The notes under the pieces: generated by a model
Seen by the model: only the letters and a program-made list of their open reading frames with translations
Database searches by the model: none
Told to the model about the DNA's origin: nothing
NCBI RefSeq assembly: GCF_947179165.1
Contig: NC_077243.1
Location: forward strand, 32,440,001 to 32,504,000
Source of the DNA: Solanum dulcamara
Lineage: Eukaryota; Streptophyta; Magnoliopsida; Solanales; Solanaceae
Direction: 5' to 3'
DNA length: 64,000 bases
Position numbers and translations under genes: made by a program
Shown: one piece after another, positions 47,220 to 60,138 of the stretch
How positions within the stretch are numbered: the stretch's first letter is position 1
Layout: the number at the start of each line of letters is the position of its first letter

Positions 47220-48678
47220 TGGACAAATTACATCTCCCTAGAGAAGTATAAAACTGTCATTGATCAAATATAGAACCAAATAGAGGTTAGGGTCGATTCC
47301 ACGAGGAATATGGTTTAGACTTGGTCAATCGATTATTATTTTTGGTAATCAGATTATTTCCATAAAGAATTTTTTTTTTTTAAGTAAACGTAATTAACAA
47401 ATCAAATAGCAAGTATCAAGTAACAAAGCAACCATTTAATATGGTTTTAAATCAATATAGAACGAAACTAGGGTGTACGTGTTCCCCACAAATTCTTAAC
47501 TACGTATGCCTTTTTATTAGTAATCCTTTTCTAGTGTGTTACATGTAGAATTGATAAGTTAATTTCATCTAAATCCTTGATCCGACAAATAAGTGAATTT
47601 CACTACGCAACTTGATCCGTCTATGAGTGTATGCTTTACTAACCCTTACCAATGATCCCAGATTTAGCCATCCGTTGATCTGTTCAAGCTAATTAGATGA
47701 GGATGATTAACCCCAAATCTCATTGTTTAGTCCCTTTTCCCATTCATTACTTCCTTGATCCGACAAGTAAGAATAAGGCGAGTTCTAACGCTGGCCATCG
47801 TTAAAAAGCAATGAAAAAATAATACATGCATGCACACTATTCAATAATTACTTTTTATTAAGTCTACGTCTTTAATTCTTCATGGTTACCACAACCCTAG
47901 TTGTGGAACTAGCCACTCATAACTATGTGGTCACAATCAATAATATTTGGGTTAAAATAAATCATGCACTTACAGTAACGAATATGAGAATCCAAAATCT
48001 TCAGATAAAGTTCGAACGTAATCGTTGATAACAAAAATCGAGAATTCAAGAATTAAAGCCCAAAAGTAGTTCAAGCTTTTTTCTCACATCTAAAAACGTG
48101 CATAATACAAAAATAAACCTAAGGAATGTATTTATAGACAACTAATCCTAATTAGATATAAACTTGGAAGAAACATAAAACTTTAAGTCGGTTGGGTTCT
48201 ATGACTCGCCTCTACGGATCGTCTTCAGGTGGATCAGTCGTAGACACAATTCATAACACAATCTTTTGCACTGATGAACTTTTCTTCTTCACGGACGACT
48301 TCTACGACTCATAATCTTCAAAACGACTCATGTACTTCATTCGTGGATCAGGTCCTTGACTTTCAACTGCTGTGGTATCTTTAATGGATGTCTTTATGAC
48401 TCGCAGACATTTGAACGAGTCGTAGACTTGACTCGTAACTCCAGCTTCACCTTTTTTTTCTCAATATTATTTTGAAGACTGATACCTACGACTCGTAGGT
48501 TGGCCTCGTAGACTCCAAAATTCCTGCAAATCAGTGTTGTGTTTCTCCATTTAATACTCCGACTTAGTTTTCCTATAAAACAAACACAACCAACATCAAA
48601 TCTACTAACAAATGCTTAAAGGTCATGCAATTTCTCAAGTTTAAAGTGTTAAAAGTACCATAAATCCATGGTACATCA
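47220..48678 (-). repeat. Athila 3' LTR
   Basis: On the minus strand it begins TGATGTACCATGG and ends TTTGTCCA. It is preceded (minus strand) by a purine-rich tract agttgagggtgt, the polypurine tract. The five bases beyond its end (tgata, 47215-47219) should be one copy of the target duplication. It contains many degenerate copies of tacgactcgtag-like motifs between about 48200 and 48520. Confidence 0.82.
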
Positions 48679-49413
48679 ACACCCTCAACTTAAAATGGTT
48701 GCTTGTCCTCAAGAGACATTATTATACTATAATGACACAACGCAACATAAGACCAAGAATCTACAGCAATCACAAGGTTTTTCACCCTTGACCCCTTCCA
48801 ATTTTCATTCATGATATCATTGCAACCATTATTTTAAATCAAACTAACTCATGCGGATCAATATGAGACATTTCCACACTAATAGACATACTCACATGTA
48901 AAGACAATATTGTAAATATTTTTTTAAAATCAGGGACGCAAAAAACACTCACGCTCACAAAAGAAATTCAGACCTTCATGCACAATACCGTAGTCTTTCC
49001 CTTATTTTCAATACTTAGACTTGAACAATTGAATTAGGATAACTATAGGACTTTTTTTGGCTTGTAACGTAGGTTCGGGGATAGGTGTGGTATATTTAGA
49101 TTTTAGTGACTTTTGGTTCTCCTCAAACTTTATCCTTGATTTCACATCTTACAACCCACAACTCGTTTCACTCCTATTCTTCACCTTTACTTTGGGTGTG
49201 TCTTTTGTTTTGTTCGTTTCTCAGCACTTTTCCTGTGATTTATACTTTTTATTGATAATGCTTGCTAAGTTATTTGTTCATCTCAACCACTCACCCTTTT
49301 TTTCCTCTTTTATCTCTTCTTTATCGTACATCTCTTTTTACACCTTTTATTTTCTTGCTTTGTTTTTCATACCCCTTCTCTTCTCGCTTTTCTCTTATAG
49401 TAGCCACCCTCAA
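48679..49413 (-). other. Athila 3' untranslated region, part 1
   Basis: Non-coding stretch next to the polypurine tract. The plus-strand frame 49057-49431 ends in the adjoining solo LTR and has no family support. Confidence 0.55.
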
Positions 49414-51218
49414 TGTCACGACCCGACCTAGGTCCTAGTCGGAATATGGCAATCAAAACTCCAAAGGGCTCCAACCAAGCCTCTTGTATATATCATAAGC
49501 ATACATAAGGTAAAATATAAAAGCGGAAATATCATAAGAGAGTCTAAGCCATATATAAAAATCAAAAAAAAATGTTTTATGACAACATAGACTTAAACAT
49601 ATGTCCAACTAGATGCCTCGAAACATGAGTATGGGTGGGGGCTAAGACATGTCCCTAGCTCACTCTCAATATACAACATAAGCAAATGTCTTTTAAAAAG
49701 AAAGTAGTAAGTAACTTGAAACTAGTCCCCGGTCAATGAGGACTCACCACAACGCCTTCGATTAGAGGATGCCTACTAGTTATGTGAACCATAAGGATCT
49801 TCAACCTCAATCCCTACATTATGAGACAATGCAGGCAAAAGTTATGCATTAGTACGTTGAAATGTACTAAGTATGAGGGTGTGACATGCAAAGTAAATCA
49901 TGGAAATGCAAGGGTCAAGTAAATCACATGATAAGATGGAATAGATAAAGTCATGAGAAAATCATATTGACCAAAGCATTTAAAACATAAGTTCAAGTCA
50001 TAACGTACTTAAGAAATCATACATATGTGGGATAGGAACCATAACCGAAAATAAGACCATGGAAGCTATAACATAGAATCCGATGATACCCACATCGAGA
50101 AGGAGGAGGTTACTTTGCCAAGGTAGACTCCTAATCATGAACATGTGCTATTTGTGGATCCACTAGCTAGGCCATCAAGGCAACCTACGATGACACGTAG
50201 TTTATGGGACATGAGGCTGCTACTAAGGCATTTTATAGGCCCCCCACCCCAAGAAATAAACTTTATATCATACCATACATAATTCCTATAGATAATATCA
50301 TTTGGAAGTATAATTGAAAATACTCATATTTTACATCATGAACCCTATAAATCAAAATAGGAGAATTCATGGAAAAACTCTTCAATCTAATTCAATAGCC
50401 ATCAATTTATATCAAAATAGACTAATTATCATACTTTAAATTAACATTCATGCAATTGGAATAGAGATCACAAAATCCATAAAATATCATACTTTAATTT
50501 GATAGAAAACTTGAGAAATTGATTGGGCTTAATGGAAGAAAGGATCCATGAATCATACCCACATACCTTGAGTGAGAACACAAATTAATTGGGAAGAACT
50601 TGAGAGTTTTGATGGAGAATTTGAGTGAATTTGCTTGAAGTCTTCAATGGAAATCCTTGAGATCCTTTTTGTAGAGAGAGAAATATTTGATAGATGTTTT
50701 GTAGAAGAATGAATTAAATTAGAAGTTTAGGTAGATTTATAGAGTTGAATTAGGTCCTAAAAACATCTAGGTTCATTAACTAATAATTTGGAAAAAGTCT
50801 AAAATGCCCTTAAAAAAACTTAATTTCGGCGAGGGAACCTTCCCAGGTCCGCGTCACGGACCTGCCGTGGTCTACTTGGCCGATAAACTGTCCTAGGTTC
50901 AAGATGCGGTCCTATCGCGGACTACTCTGTCTTGTGCGGCTTCCCAGGTCCGCGACGCGGTCCTGTCGCGGACCACACTATATTTTGGTTTCTTCGAAAA
51001 TCTTTCTTTCGTTCTATGGGTCTTAAAAATCCGCCGATACCATTTTCCCGTAGGTTTTAACCCCCTGATCGATATTCCAAACTCGTATTTTCCAAAAATA
51101 TTAAGGATAATACGTTATATGAGCGGCCTATTTTCAAGACATTCTTAAGGTGTATATATATATATATATATTATTTTTTTTATTTTTTTTATTTTTTTTA
51201 ATTCTGAGGGATGTTACA
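49414..51218 (-). mobile_element. Solo LTR C inside Athila (1.8 kb)
   Basis: On the plus strand it runs TGTCACGACCC...GGATGTTACA with a perfect 5-bp target duplication ctcaa (49409-49413, 51219-51223). An inverted TATA box (atttatag near 50736) supports minus orientation. At 50848-50975 it holds three GC-rich palindromic units (ggtccgcgacgcggtcctg type). Ty3/gypsy, probably Tekay/Del-like. Confidence 0.93.
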
Positions 51219-51223
51219 CTCAA

Positions 51224-52223
51224 CTTACAATTTTTAACCTGAGTTGAGATGCACATTGTCCTAGGAGGGACTAGGGTAAAAATAAAAGATTACAATCAGC
51301 AATATGGACATATGAAGTCTACTTTATTGAATCAAAAAGGTCTCTAAGAGGTTTAAATATTTGGTTCAAAAGGGTAAAATGGTATTTGGTTTGTTTTTTA
51401 TGGCTAAATGGACTCATTCAACAATGGCCTATGATCCTTTCCTAATCAACAGTTCAATTATCCAGTACGACCAACGGGGTAAGTTCTAGATTGACACAAA
51501 TAGTCAGAACACACAAATACCTCACACACACTTGGCATCAAGTTTCATTGTCATTTTATTAATCTCTGGTTCATGTTTCAGTCTAAGTCATGTTTTAAGT
51601 GATATCAGTTTACATCATGTCAAAGATCCAACATAGTCAATATATCAAAGAAATAGTCACAATACTTTAATTAAAATTTAGAGGTGGTCTATTTTTCTGT
51701 TTTAAACCTTCTCTCCATCATGCCATAGATCCCTACTCTTATCTAGCATTTACATCCTAAACATGGAGTTTCAACATAAATAAAAAGGGTCCAATAGAAA
51801 AAAAGAACACATACAAGAAAATCCTAAGGATTTAATTGAGTGCCTAGGGTACTCAGACTTCACCTAGATACTCATAAAGTAATAACCACCTCACCCCTAC
51901 TCGAAAAATATTATTATAACAATAAGTAAAATGTAAGGTGAAAGGGAAAAGAACCCGTGGCCAAAAAGCGCCGAAGTCTATCTAGTGATATCGGGTCCAG
52001 CGGTGTGGATCCCGGTGTGGCAGCAGGTGGATCCATGGCTTTTTGTGAATTATCATGAGTGGCGACTCATGAGCTTGAAGCTCTAATAGTACGATGCCTT
52101 TCCTCCTCTTGTCGCAGCTCCTTAGTTAGTTTAGATGCCTGTGTGGCTGCCTCTAGATCATGACATTTCTTTATTAGTGTGAGGTATTTTGTCTCTTGAC
52201 AACTCAGAATCATCATCTTCACT
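51224..52223 (-). other. Athila 3' untranslated region, part 2
   Basis: About 1 kb of non-coding sequence between solo LTR C and the end of the Athila extra ORF. Confidence 0.5.
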
Positions 52224-54027
52224 CTAATCAAACAAACTCAGTGGCCGAAAAACCATCACAGTAAAGGGTATAGGAGCTGGTGTAGGTAAGGCTGTGACTT
52301 TGGCACGCAGTAGACAATCCTTTGTCCGGATAGCAGCGATGTCAACACTTGACGAAGACTGCAACCTCTCATTCACTCTAAGCTCAAAGGCATCAATGCA
52401 TGCATGAATCTGATACTCCCGATCAGCCAAGGCAACCTCTAACTTTGCCACTATGCGCTCCTCTGATTGAGTGATAGCTTTTCAGACCCACGGTTTGAGC
52501 TACTGAATCAAGTGTCCAAATTGAGCCTCTATCTGAGCCTATCGCTGCATCAAGGTCTGTAACGCTTCGGCCGAGATGGTGACCAAGCCGGTGGGCTATG
52601 AACATGGCATGCTAGTAAAAAGGACTGCAGAGACTGTCGAGGCAGCCTTAGATAGCTCTATGGTGGATGTATCATGGTTCAGAATAGTTGTCGGATCAGC
52701 TTGGGCTGGCTGCTGGACGTCCTCAAATTCAGGTAACCTCACCTCCAGATGTGGAGCACGCTACTGGCTGACAGGATTTGTTTCATCCTTGATGAGCCAG
52801 TTATATAGTGTCCTATTTACTCTAATCAGTGTGTTGACCCCTGTAATTAGTGGTACTATGGCCTCACAACACAAGGCAAAAACAAGGCAAGGGAAGGGAA
52901 TTATAGTATTCCTCTGAATAGCTTGCTCATGTATCTCTATGATAATGATCTTGATAAAGTCAACCTTATATCCATCTATCAAATTAGTGACTATCACAGC
53001 TCGATCCAGAGTCAAGTGATTATCGACATTTATCGGGCAAAGGGTGTGGCGGATGATGGCCCAATAAAACTTGGCCGTGAAATTCAATGAAGCTCTCTTG
53101 ATCAAGGTCGAATAAGATGCTTAATATGCAGCTATACCTTGCTTAGCAATGTAACCGGCAACCCATCTTAGAATTTCTCCATGTTGCACCGGATCCCTCA
53201 TCACAATTTTGTGTTGAACCACTTTCATCTTATGACCAAACTAGGCTGTCGGGGCTGCTTATGGAAAATTTGGTCCATACATAACCCATCGGACCATTTC
53301 CTCAGATAAATAAATCGGGATATATCAAACTAGAATGGTCGCCAGGATAGGCTTCTCCAACTCCCTTGCCCTGGACGAAGCTGTCTTCTTGATGGTTGCC
53401 GCCTAAGATGCATACAATTCTCGTACCATAGGATTACTGTAACTGCCCGAATGGTCAACCATCCACTCATATCTTTAGCGATGAAAGAGATAATTGATCT
53501 CTAGGACTGCCTCAAGACCAGTTGTGCTGACTCGCGGCTCCTTAGTGATGGGTCGTCTAAGGTTTTAGCGGTCGTTTTTTCTTGTCCCATGTGATACAAG
53601 TCAAACATTCCTTCCCCAACCATCGTTTTGGTTCCCCTTAGATATGGAATGGTATGGAAGGGCGCTCGGGTGTTGATTTTCTTTCGGACACTAACCCAGA
53701 CGCAGATGATGCCACTGACTCATCGTCGCTTCCCTATGCCTCAGATGATTCCCTTTTGTTAGACTGGGGGATGTGGATAGTTCTACGGTGTGAGGAGGAG
53801 TAGGGACTCCGCTTTATGCTTTATCCGAGAAAATGTTTTTGGGTTGGTTAGATTTGGTCTATCGTACAAGAGGTATCTCAGAGTCAAGGGAGTATTCCTC
53901 CTCAGACCCACTGATCTCGGCGTCCGTCGGTTTGCCCCGTATCTATTATTTCAAAAATTTTTGCGGCTTCCTTTTTTGAACTCTTTTTCTTTACACCACC
54001 ACTCTTCGGAGTTTGTTTGGGTAGCAT
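52224..54027 (-). pseudogene. Athila extra ORF (putative plant transposon protein), broken
   Basis: In many Athila elements an ORF follows integrase where an envelope gene would sit; this one matches the family usually named putative plant transposon protein, of unknown function. The likely start is the ATG at 54027 (MLPKQTPKSGGVKKK), with a basic N-terminus that soon meets a stop near 53908. The conserved core is at 53105-52761: SLNFTAKFYWAIIRHTLCP, then LDRAVIVTNLIDGYKVDF, IHEQAIQRNTIIPFPCLVF and RVNRTLYNWLIKDETNP. The C-terminal part at 52451-52224 is alanine- and charge-rich and may form a coiled coil. Stops and shifts near 53460, 53240, 53120 and 52590 inactivate it. No signal peptide or membrane segment supports an envelope role. 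Confidence 0.72.
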
Positions 54028-55485
54028 TGTACCTACGCAGTAAGAGTTAGTATGCATATGTAACAAAAAAACCAAGAAAAGAGAAAACAGAATTTACATT
54101 GGTAGTCTACTATTTTTGGTTCTACGAGAGGTGTCTATAGATCATAGAAGTCTCTACAACTCATAGAACCTACTCGTAGAATCAGTCCTGTAAATTTTTA
54201 GTCTCTGATTAGGAGCTACAAGTTGACCTCATGACTCGTCGAAGTTTCTACGGATCGTAAGGTCATTCTTAGACTCTGTTATATGCCAACTGCTTTTGGC
54301 TACTTAATTTGTATGAGTCAACCCTATGATCCATAGAAACGTCTATGACTCATAGAATGTACTTGTGCAAGTAACGTTTCCAAAAACTTAGTTACTGGAT
54401 TTTGACATAAGATGATGACGAATTGACTTAACAAACCGTAGAGGATATTATGACTCGTAAGTGGACTCGTAATGTTAGGTGTTTATGAGGGTTAATCACT
54501 GATCCATTGGTTCAAGTTACGAGGGGTAACTATGCATCATAAGATAACCTACGACTCGTAGAGAACCCCTGAGTGCATGAACTTCAAGTTCAGTGATAAA
54601 TCCTCACAAAACTAACACAATTAGCAGCTCAACAAACCCCCATTCCTTCAATTATTTTTAAAAAATTTGGCCCCAATCATGCATATGTCAAATTCCCCTA
54701 TTCACAAATTACTTCAAAATTTCAGTTAAACATCAAAACATGCCCCAATTTCCAAATTCATTCTAGTGATAGCATTTAGATATCCTAGTAATAACATTTA
54801 GGTAGGACAATATTTATTGAAAATTGAGACAACGACCCTACCATAGTGCATGAGTTTGGAAAGAACAGTGGGAACCCTTTTGTGTGTACCTCAAGAGTGT
54901 GCGTTTAAGTGTGGAGTGAAAATGGAGGTGATTTTGAAAACTCAGTCTTTTTATTTCATTTATCACGGGTCGAGTCTGTTAAAAGATCTAGTTTACACTT
55001 CGTAAAAAACATTTAGAGTCATAAACTACCTTCTTGAATTCCCTAGATACACAGATTGAAGATATAAAACATACCTGGAGTCCACGAGTGTAGGCTATGA
55101 ATCGTAGGAGTGTCTATGATATGCAGAGTACATTCGTAGACTTAAAGCTGCTATATGTATGATATTTTTATCTTTATGAGTTGATTTTATGAGCCGTAGA
55201 AACTTCTACAACCTATAGAAACAACTTGTGTACATAGCTGCTCGTTTCAGTTTCTAGTATTTGCATTCAGATATTGCACGTACTCATATTTTGGCCTATC
55301 TTTTATGCTTTTTGTGACTATATTGACATGGACCCTAATATAGTCTATGCTATCCTAAAAATTAACAAGTAAAAATAAAAGGAGTCAAAATAAACTCAAA
55401 CAAAAAATAGCTTGGGTTGCCTCCTAAGTAGCGCTTGACTTAACGTTGCGGCATGAGACAAATTGCCTAGGTACTCAGACTTCAC
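54028..55485 (-). other. Athila spacer between integrase and the extra ORF
   Basis: Non-coding 1.4 kb rich in degenerate tctacgactcgtag-like motifs (about 54120-54560 and 55080-55230), the same motif type as in the Athila LTR. Confidence 0.6.
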
Positions 55486-55489
55486 TAAG

Positions 55490-56852
55490 ATTCCATGCTT
55501 CCACAGTTTTGATCTCATCTTCGGTGCCCATATATGCTTTGATCCTTTGACTATTAACTTTGAACTTTGATCCATCCTTCTTTTCTAGCTCGAATGCACC
55601 ATGCGAAAAAACTTAATTCAATCGGAATAGTCCTAACCACTTTGACTTGAGTTTGCTAGGAAATACATGCATCCTTGAATTAAAAAGAAGGACTAAGTCT
55701 CCAGGTACGAATGTTCTCTTTACAATCTTTTGATCGTGGTATTTCTTCATTCGCTATTTGTACAAGGCTACACTTTTATATGCATTTAGGTGGAATTCAT
55801 CAAATTCATTTATTTGGTTCATTCTTTGCTTCGATGCAGTGTCCCAATCCATATTCATCTTTTTCAATGCCCACATAGCTTTGTGTTCCAACTCTACGGG
55901 TAGATGGAAAGATTTCCCAAAGATAAGTTGATAAGACAACATACCTATGAGAGTCTTGAATGCAGTACTATAAGCCTTAGAGCGTCATCAAGATTCTTTG
56001 ACCAATTATTTCTATTTGCATTCACCGTCTTTGCAAGTATTTGCTTGATTTAGAAATTTTAGACCTCAACTTGTCCACTAGTTTATGGATGATAAGGAGT
56101 TGCTACACTATGACGAACCCCATACTTCTCAAGTAGCACTTTGAATAATCGATTGCAAAAGTGAGAACCTCCATCGCTGATTATTGCCCTTGGTGTACCA
56201 AATCTTGAGAAGATATTTCGTTTGAGGAAGGTGGTGACACTCTTTGCTTCATTGTTGGGAAGCACAACAACCTCTACCCATTTAGATACATTGTCAACCG
56301 CAACAAGGATATTCTTCATTCCATCGAACTTACAAAAGAACCCATGAAGTCAGTTCTCCACACTTTGAACAGTACAATGACTAGAATAGAAGTGAGTGGG
56401 AGTTTATGTTTCCTTGAAATTTCTCCTTCCCAATAACAACGATCATACGAATTGGCAAAATCGTGAGCATCTTGCTGAATTATTGGGCAGCAGTACCCAT
56501 ATTACAAAATTTTTTGTAGGTTGTCCGGATACCACTGTGATGACCTCCAATAGGTGACAAATGACATGCCGCCAAAATACACATTATCTCAACTTCGGAT
56601 ACACAGTGACCAATAATCCCATCAGAAAAAACATGGAACAAGTATGATTCTTCCCAAAAGAACTTTTTCACATCCTACATGAACTTGCGGCATTAGTGAA
56701 CATTCAACTCGGACAGCACTATATCACTTACCAAGTAATTAGCAACATCGGCAAACTATGGAATCAAGTCGTGTGATGTAGCCAATACTTGTTCGTCCGA
56801 AAAGGAATCATGTATCTCAACTCCATCTTTCAACTTTACATTGCATATTCTT
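55490..56852 (-). pseudogene. Athila integrase, broken and 5'-truncated
   Basis: Minus-strand integrase. The zinc-binding part is near 56671-56480 (CHLSPIGGHHSGIRTTYKKF). The core at 56319-56083 shows AVDNVSKWVEVVVLP and IISDGGSHFCNRLFKVLLEK, giving two catalytic aspartates; the glutamate lies in SGQVEV (about 56060), after a stop at about 56080. The C-terminal part has [20 protein letters not shown] (55933-55874) and GDLVLLFNSR (about 55697-55668). In-frame stops near 56080, 56055, 55750 and 55600 show it is dead. The N-terminal side is cut at 56853 by the Tekay LTR. Motifs are those of the Athila lineage. Confidence 0.86.
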
Positions 56853-59800
56853 TTTCACAACCCAAACCTAAGACGGCCTAGACGTGACACGACGAATGAA
56901 GAATCCAAAGATTCCTCAAACAAGCCTCTTAGCATTCATTTAGCCTTCCTAAGTAATGACGATGAATAATAAGTAGAAATAAAAGGGAAAATGGGACTAA
57001 GGGAGAAAATCATAGAATAAGAGTCATCATCAACCTTAGATCATCATGCATTTGTTTCCAAACATACCTTTACTAATTGACTTGGCGGAGGCTAAGACAT
57101 GTCCCTAGCTCATCCTCAAAATAAGTATCAAGAAATGCCATAATAGAAATCTTAATTATTTGCATAGCATAAGCTAGAATAAAAAGGGATGTTGTTCCCT
57201 AAACATGGGAACTCACCACAAGCAACGTTCAAGCTAATCCAAGATAGCCACGTGGAGGATAATGAGGAGGAGCACCGGTCCCTACTTGGTGATAACATGT
57301 AGGCAATAGAGTATGCATTAGTACTTTAAATGTACTAAGTATATAGATATGTACTAGAATTTAAGAAACATTTGAACATTTTATAGTAGAGAAAATAGTC
57401 AAATAGCCCCCCTATCTATTGCCAGATTCTCAACTACATGCTTTAACTTCACAGGGGTCCTATCACCCTTCTAAACTATTTAAAATCATAATTAATTCCA
57501 CCCTAATGCTTATGTGGAAAGTGAGTATATTTCACTCTCTTTGAGAGAGTGAACACCACAAGTAAATATAAAAACTTTATTTTTAATAATATCTCCTCTT
57601 TTTTCTTTTTTACCTCTCTTTCTCATTGAATAACCTCCCCCACTCACCCACCCCCGTGCCTTCATCTTCTTCATTTTCACATCTAACCTGTACTCTTCAC
57701 ATTCCTCTACAATTTTTTTATCAATCCTAACCCTTAAATCTACTTAGCTATCATTTTTCAATTAAAGTTCTGAAAATAATAATTACTCTTTTTGTAAGAA
57801 CCCATATAAAAAAACAAATTCTCTTCTCTCAAATGTGGACTCCAACAAACAAGAGAAATGATTTCATTCTTACACAAATTTCCATCAACACTACCCATAT
57901 AATCTCACATAGCATTTTCAACTCATTTAACCCTATATTCATGCTATACTAATGAACATTATACAAAATACAAACAAAGATCCAAAAGTAATGGGTATGT
58001 TCAAAATGTAAAAATTCTAATTAATTGAATTAGGTTTGCTATTTTCACCAACATTAGGAAGAGAAAAAAAATAAATTGCATTAAGATTGTGAAATGATGC
58101 AAAAATATATGGACTAAATTATGCAACAATGGAAGAAGCTGTAGAAAGATTCAATCGAAATATCAATATGACGTCGTTTGGGAGAGGATTGTTCTGGCCA
58201 TAGAGAGTACTTTCACTCATCGGAAAGATTAATTGTTCTTTCTCTTTTTGGCAGGTTAATCGCGACGGGGAGTAGGTTGGATTTGGGGATTGTGATGGTG
58301 ATGGTGATGCCATCAGTTATAATGGAGGTTTTGTAATGGGTATAAAATGAAAAAAACAAAAAAATGTAGTAAAAATAATTATAAATTTATTGTATTTATT
58401 ATGTGGCATTGACGTGGCGTTGAGATGGTGTTGATATGGCGTGACGTGGCATGCATGTGTATTACACCACTAGATATATAACTGATTATGACATTTAAGG
58501 GTGAAAATAATTATAATTTTAAATAATTCGGGGGGGGGGGATGATGAAAGGACACCCGTGTAATTGGAGTGTGTAGTTGAGATTTTGGGTATAGATTGGG
58601 GGGTTTTTAGACTATTTTCTCTTATATAGTTTGGAACATAATGCAATGCATGCATGAGAAATCAATAAATAGCATTTAAGGTATATATATGTGGGAAGGG
58701 GACATAAATGACATCTAAGACCATGCGAGCTATTATGTGGAATCCAACATAACCCCATACGTTGGCTTGGGGAGATTACTTGCTGGGTAGAAATTCATCA
58801 AACTTCATTCATTTCTTTAAATTTAACTTTAGATGGTGATACTTGGATCTACTAGCCTAAAAAGCTTACAAGGACCCTATGGTGGCACATAGTTAAAGCA
58901 ACATGAGACTTTACTTAAGGACCCTTTAGTTCGAGTCCCCATCTACATGCTACATTCTGTGCTAAGTCAAATCCCACGGAATAGTATATAAATATCATAA
59001 TAACATAAGCATACATATAACTTTAGACATCAAATCATCATTCAATAGAATAACTCCTTAAAACTTGATGATTCAAATGTGAGAATTGTCCTCATCACAT
59101 TGATTCTTTTCTTTGGCCAAGAAGCCCTTTTTTCATTATTCGATCAATCTTTAAGAACCTTCACACTCGTAGCAAATAAGAATTTGTAAATATTGGGTTA
59201 AAGTCCCTTTCAATCAACTCAAACATTCTTAAAAGGTCATGGTAAAACATGGTGGGTTTACCCAATTCAACTTCAAATCATTAAAATAGATGCTAGCATG
59301 CATGAGAATAATGAAATGCACTAATTTAAAACATATTTGAAACAACCCACCAATTCACTTTAAAATCCTTTCATGCCTTCATATAAGTACCTTTGATAAA
59401 TCAATACTTCTATGCAATTAAGGGACAATATAAACTAAGATAGCTAAATAAACTTCAAATACTAATAATCTATGCATTTGGAATCATGATGTGAAAATCC
59501 ATAAAATTTCCAATTTGAAATTGAGCTACTAAGTTAGAAAATACTTGGTCTCCATGGGTGGAAGAACCCATGAATTAAGACTTACATATCTTATAGTGAA
59601 GCTTGAAGAAGAATTGAAGCGGTCTTGAAAAGCTTGAAGAAATTTTAATGCTTTGTCTTCAATAAGGAGCCTTGAAACCCTTTTGGTTTGAGAGGAATTT
59701 GTTGGGGATGATTTCCAAATGAGGTAGGGTGAAATCTAGGGTTTTAGGTATAAAAGGGGTGGAAAATAGCCCCACATTTAGTATAAACCCGTCTATACAT

Positions 59801-60138
59801 ATTTAGAGAATTGTCCAAGATTCCCTTACTTAAATCTAGAAATTTTCACAAAAAATTGAACTATACGGGAACAGGTTCACGACGCAGAGGCGCTGTCCCA
59901 TAGTTTTTTCTCGAAGTATAATTTTTTCCAGCTTTGAGCTCAACTTGAGCTGGGGAAATTTTGCACTATCAAGAAATAGCTCCGGTATGCGCCTTGGTCA
60001 CGGAGTCTTCTGTTATGTGTATTTTTTGAAAATTTCATGTCAAGGAAAATAAGTCCAAAAAATCCACTAAACCCATTTTCCTTCTATTTCACTTCATTAT
60101 AGCACATTCCAACCTTTAAAACACACGAGACCTTACCA
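56853..60138 (-). repeat. 3' LTR of the Tekay/Del-type element
   Basis: On the minus strand it starts TGGTAAGGTCTCG after the polypurine tract aagggggagaaa and ends GGGTTGTGAAA, where CA is expected, so the end appears mutated. Without the inserted 1.2-kb DNA element it is about 2.0 kb. It is clearly related to the LTR at 62747-64000; for example the stretch near 58680-58800 matches that near 63336-63440. Confidence 0.78.
57387..58624. mobile_element. DNA element with long terminal inverted repeats (1.2 kb)
   Basis: The left end tagagaaaatagtcaaatag and the inverse of the right end, taagagaaaatagtctaaaa, begin a terminal inverted repeat recognisable over about 130 bp. The flanks share tatag (57382-57386, 58625-58629). 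The LTR sequence on both sides is continuous with the related LTR at 62747, which defines the insertion. No transposase is seen; the small minus frame 58119-58313 is not recognised. Long repeats suggest a Mutator-like non-autonomous element, although a 9-bp duplication is not visible. Confidence 0.78.

Larger units (their letters stand above)
47220..56852 (-). mobile_element. Athila-type Ty3/gypsy element, 3' part, minus strand
   Basis: From right to left it reads integrase (about 56850-55490), a spacer, a plant-transposon-type ORF (54027-52224), a long 3' untranslated region and the 3' LTR (48678-47220). A solo LTR sits inside (49414-51218). The 5' part lies beyond the Tekay insertion that starts at 56853 and is not in the window. 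The integrase sequence and the extra ORF after pol fit the Athila lineage. Confidence 0.85.

Noticed and set aside
49057..49431. Plus-strand frame with hydrophobic stretches resembling membrane segments
   Set aside because: Its 3' end runs into solo LTR C, and the rest is Athila 3' untranslated DNA; the hydrophobicity comes from T-rich sequence.
52576..52917. Plus-strand 113-residue frame
   Set aside because: It is antisense to the Athila extra ORF, whose minus-strand protein has the recognisable family block.
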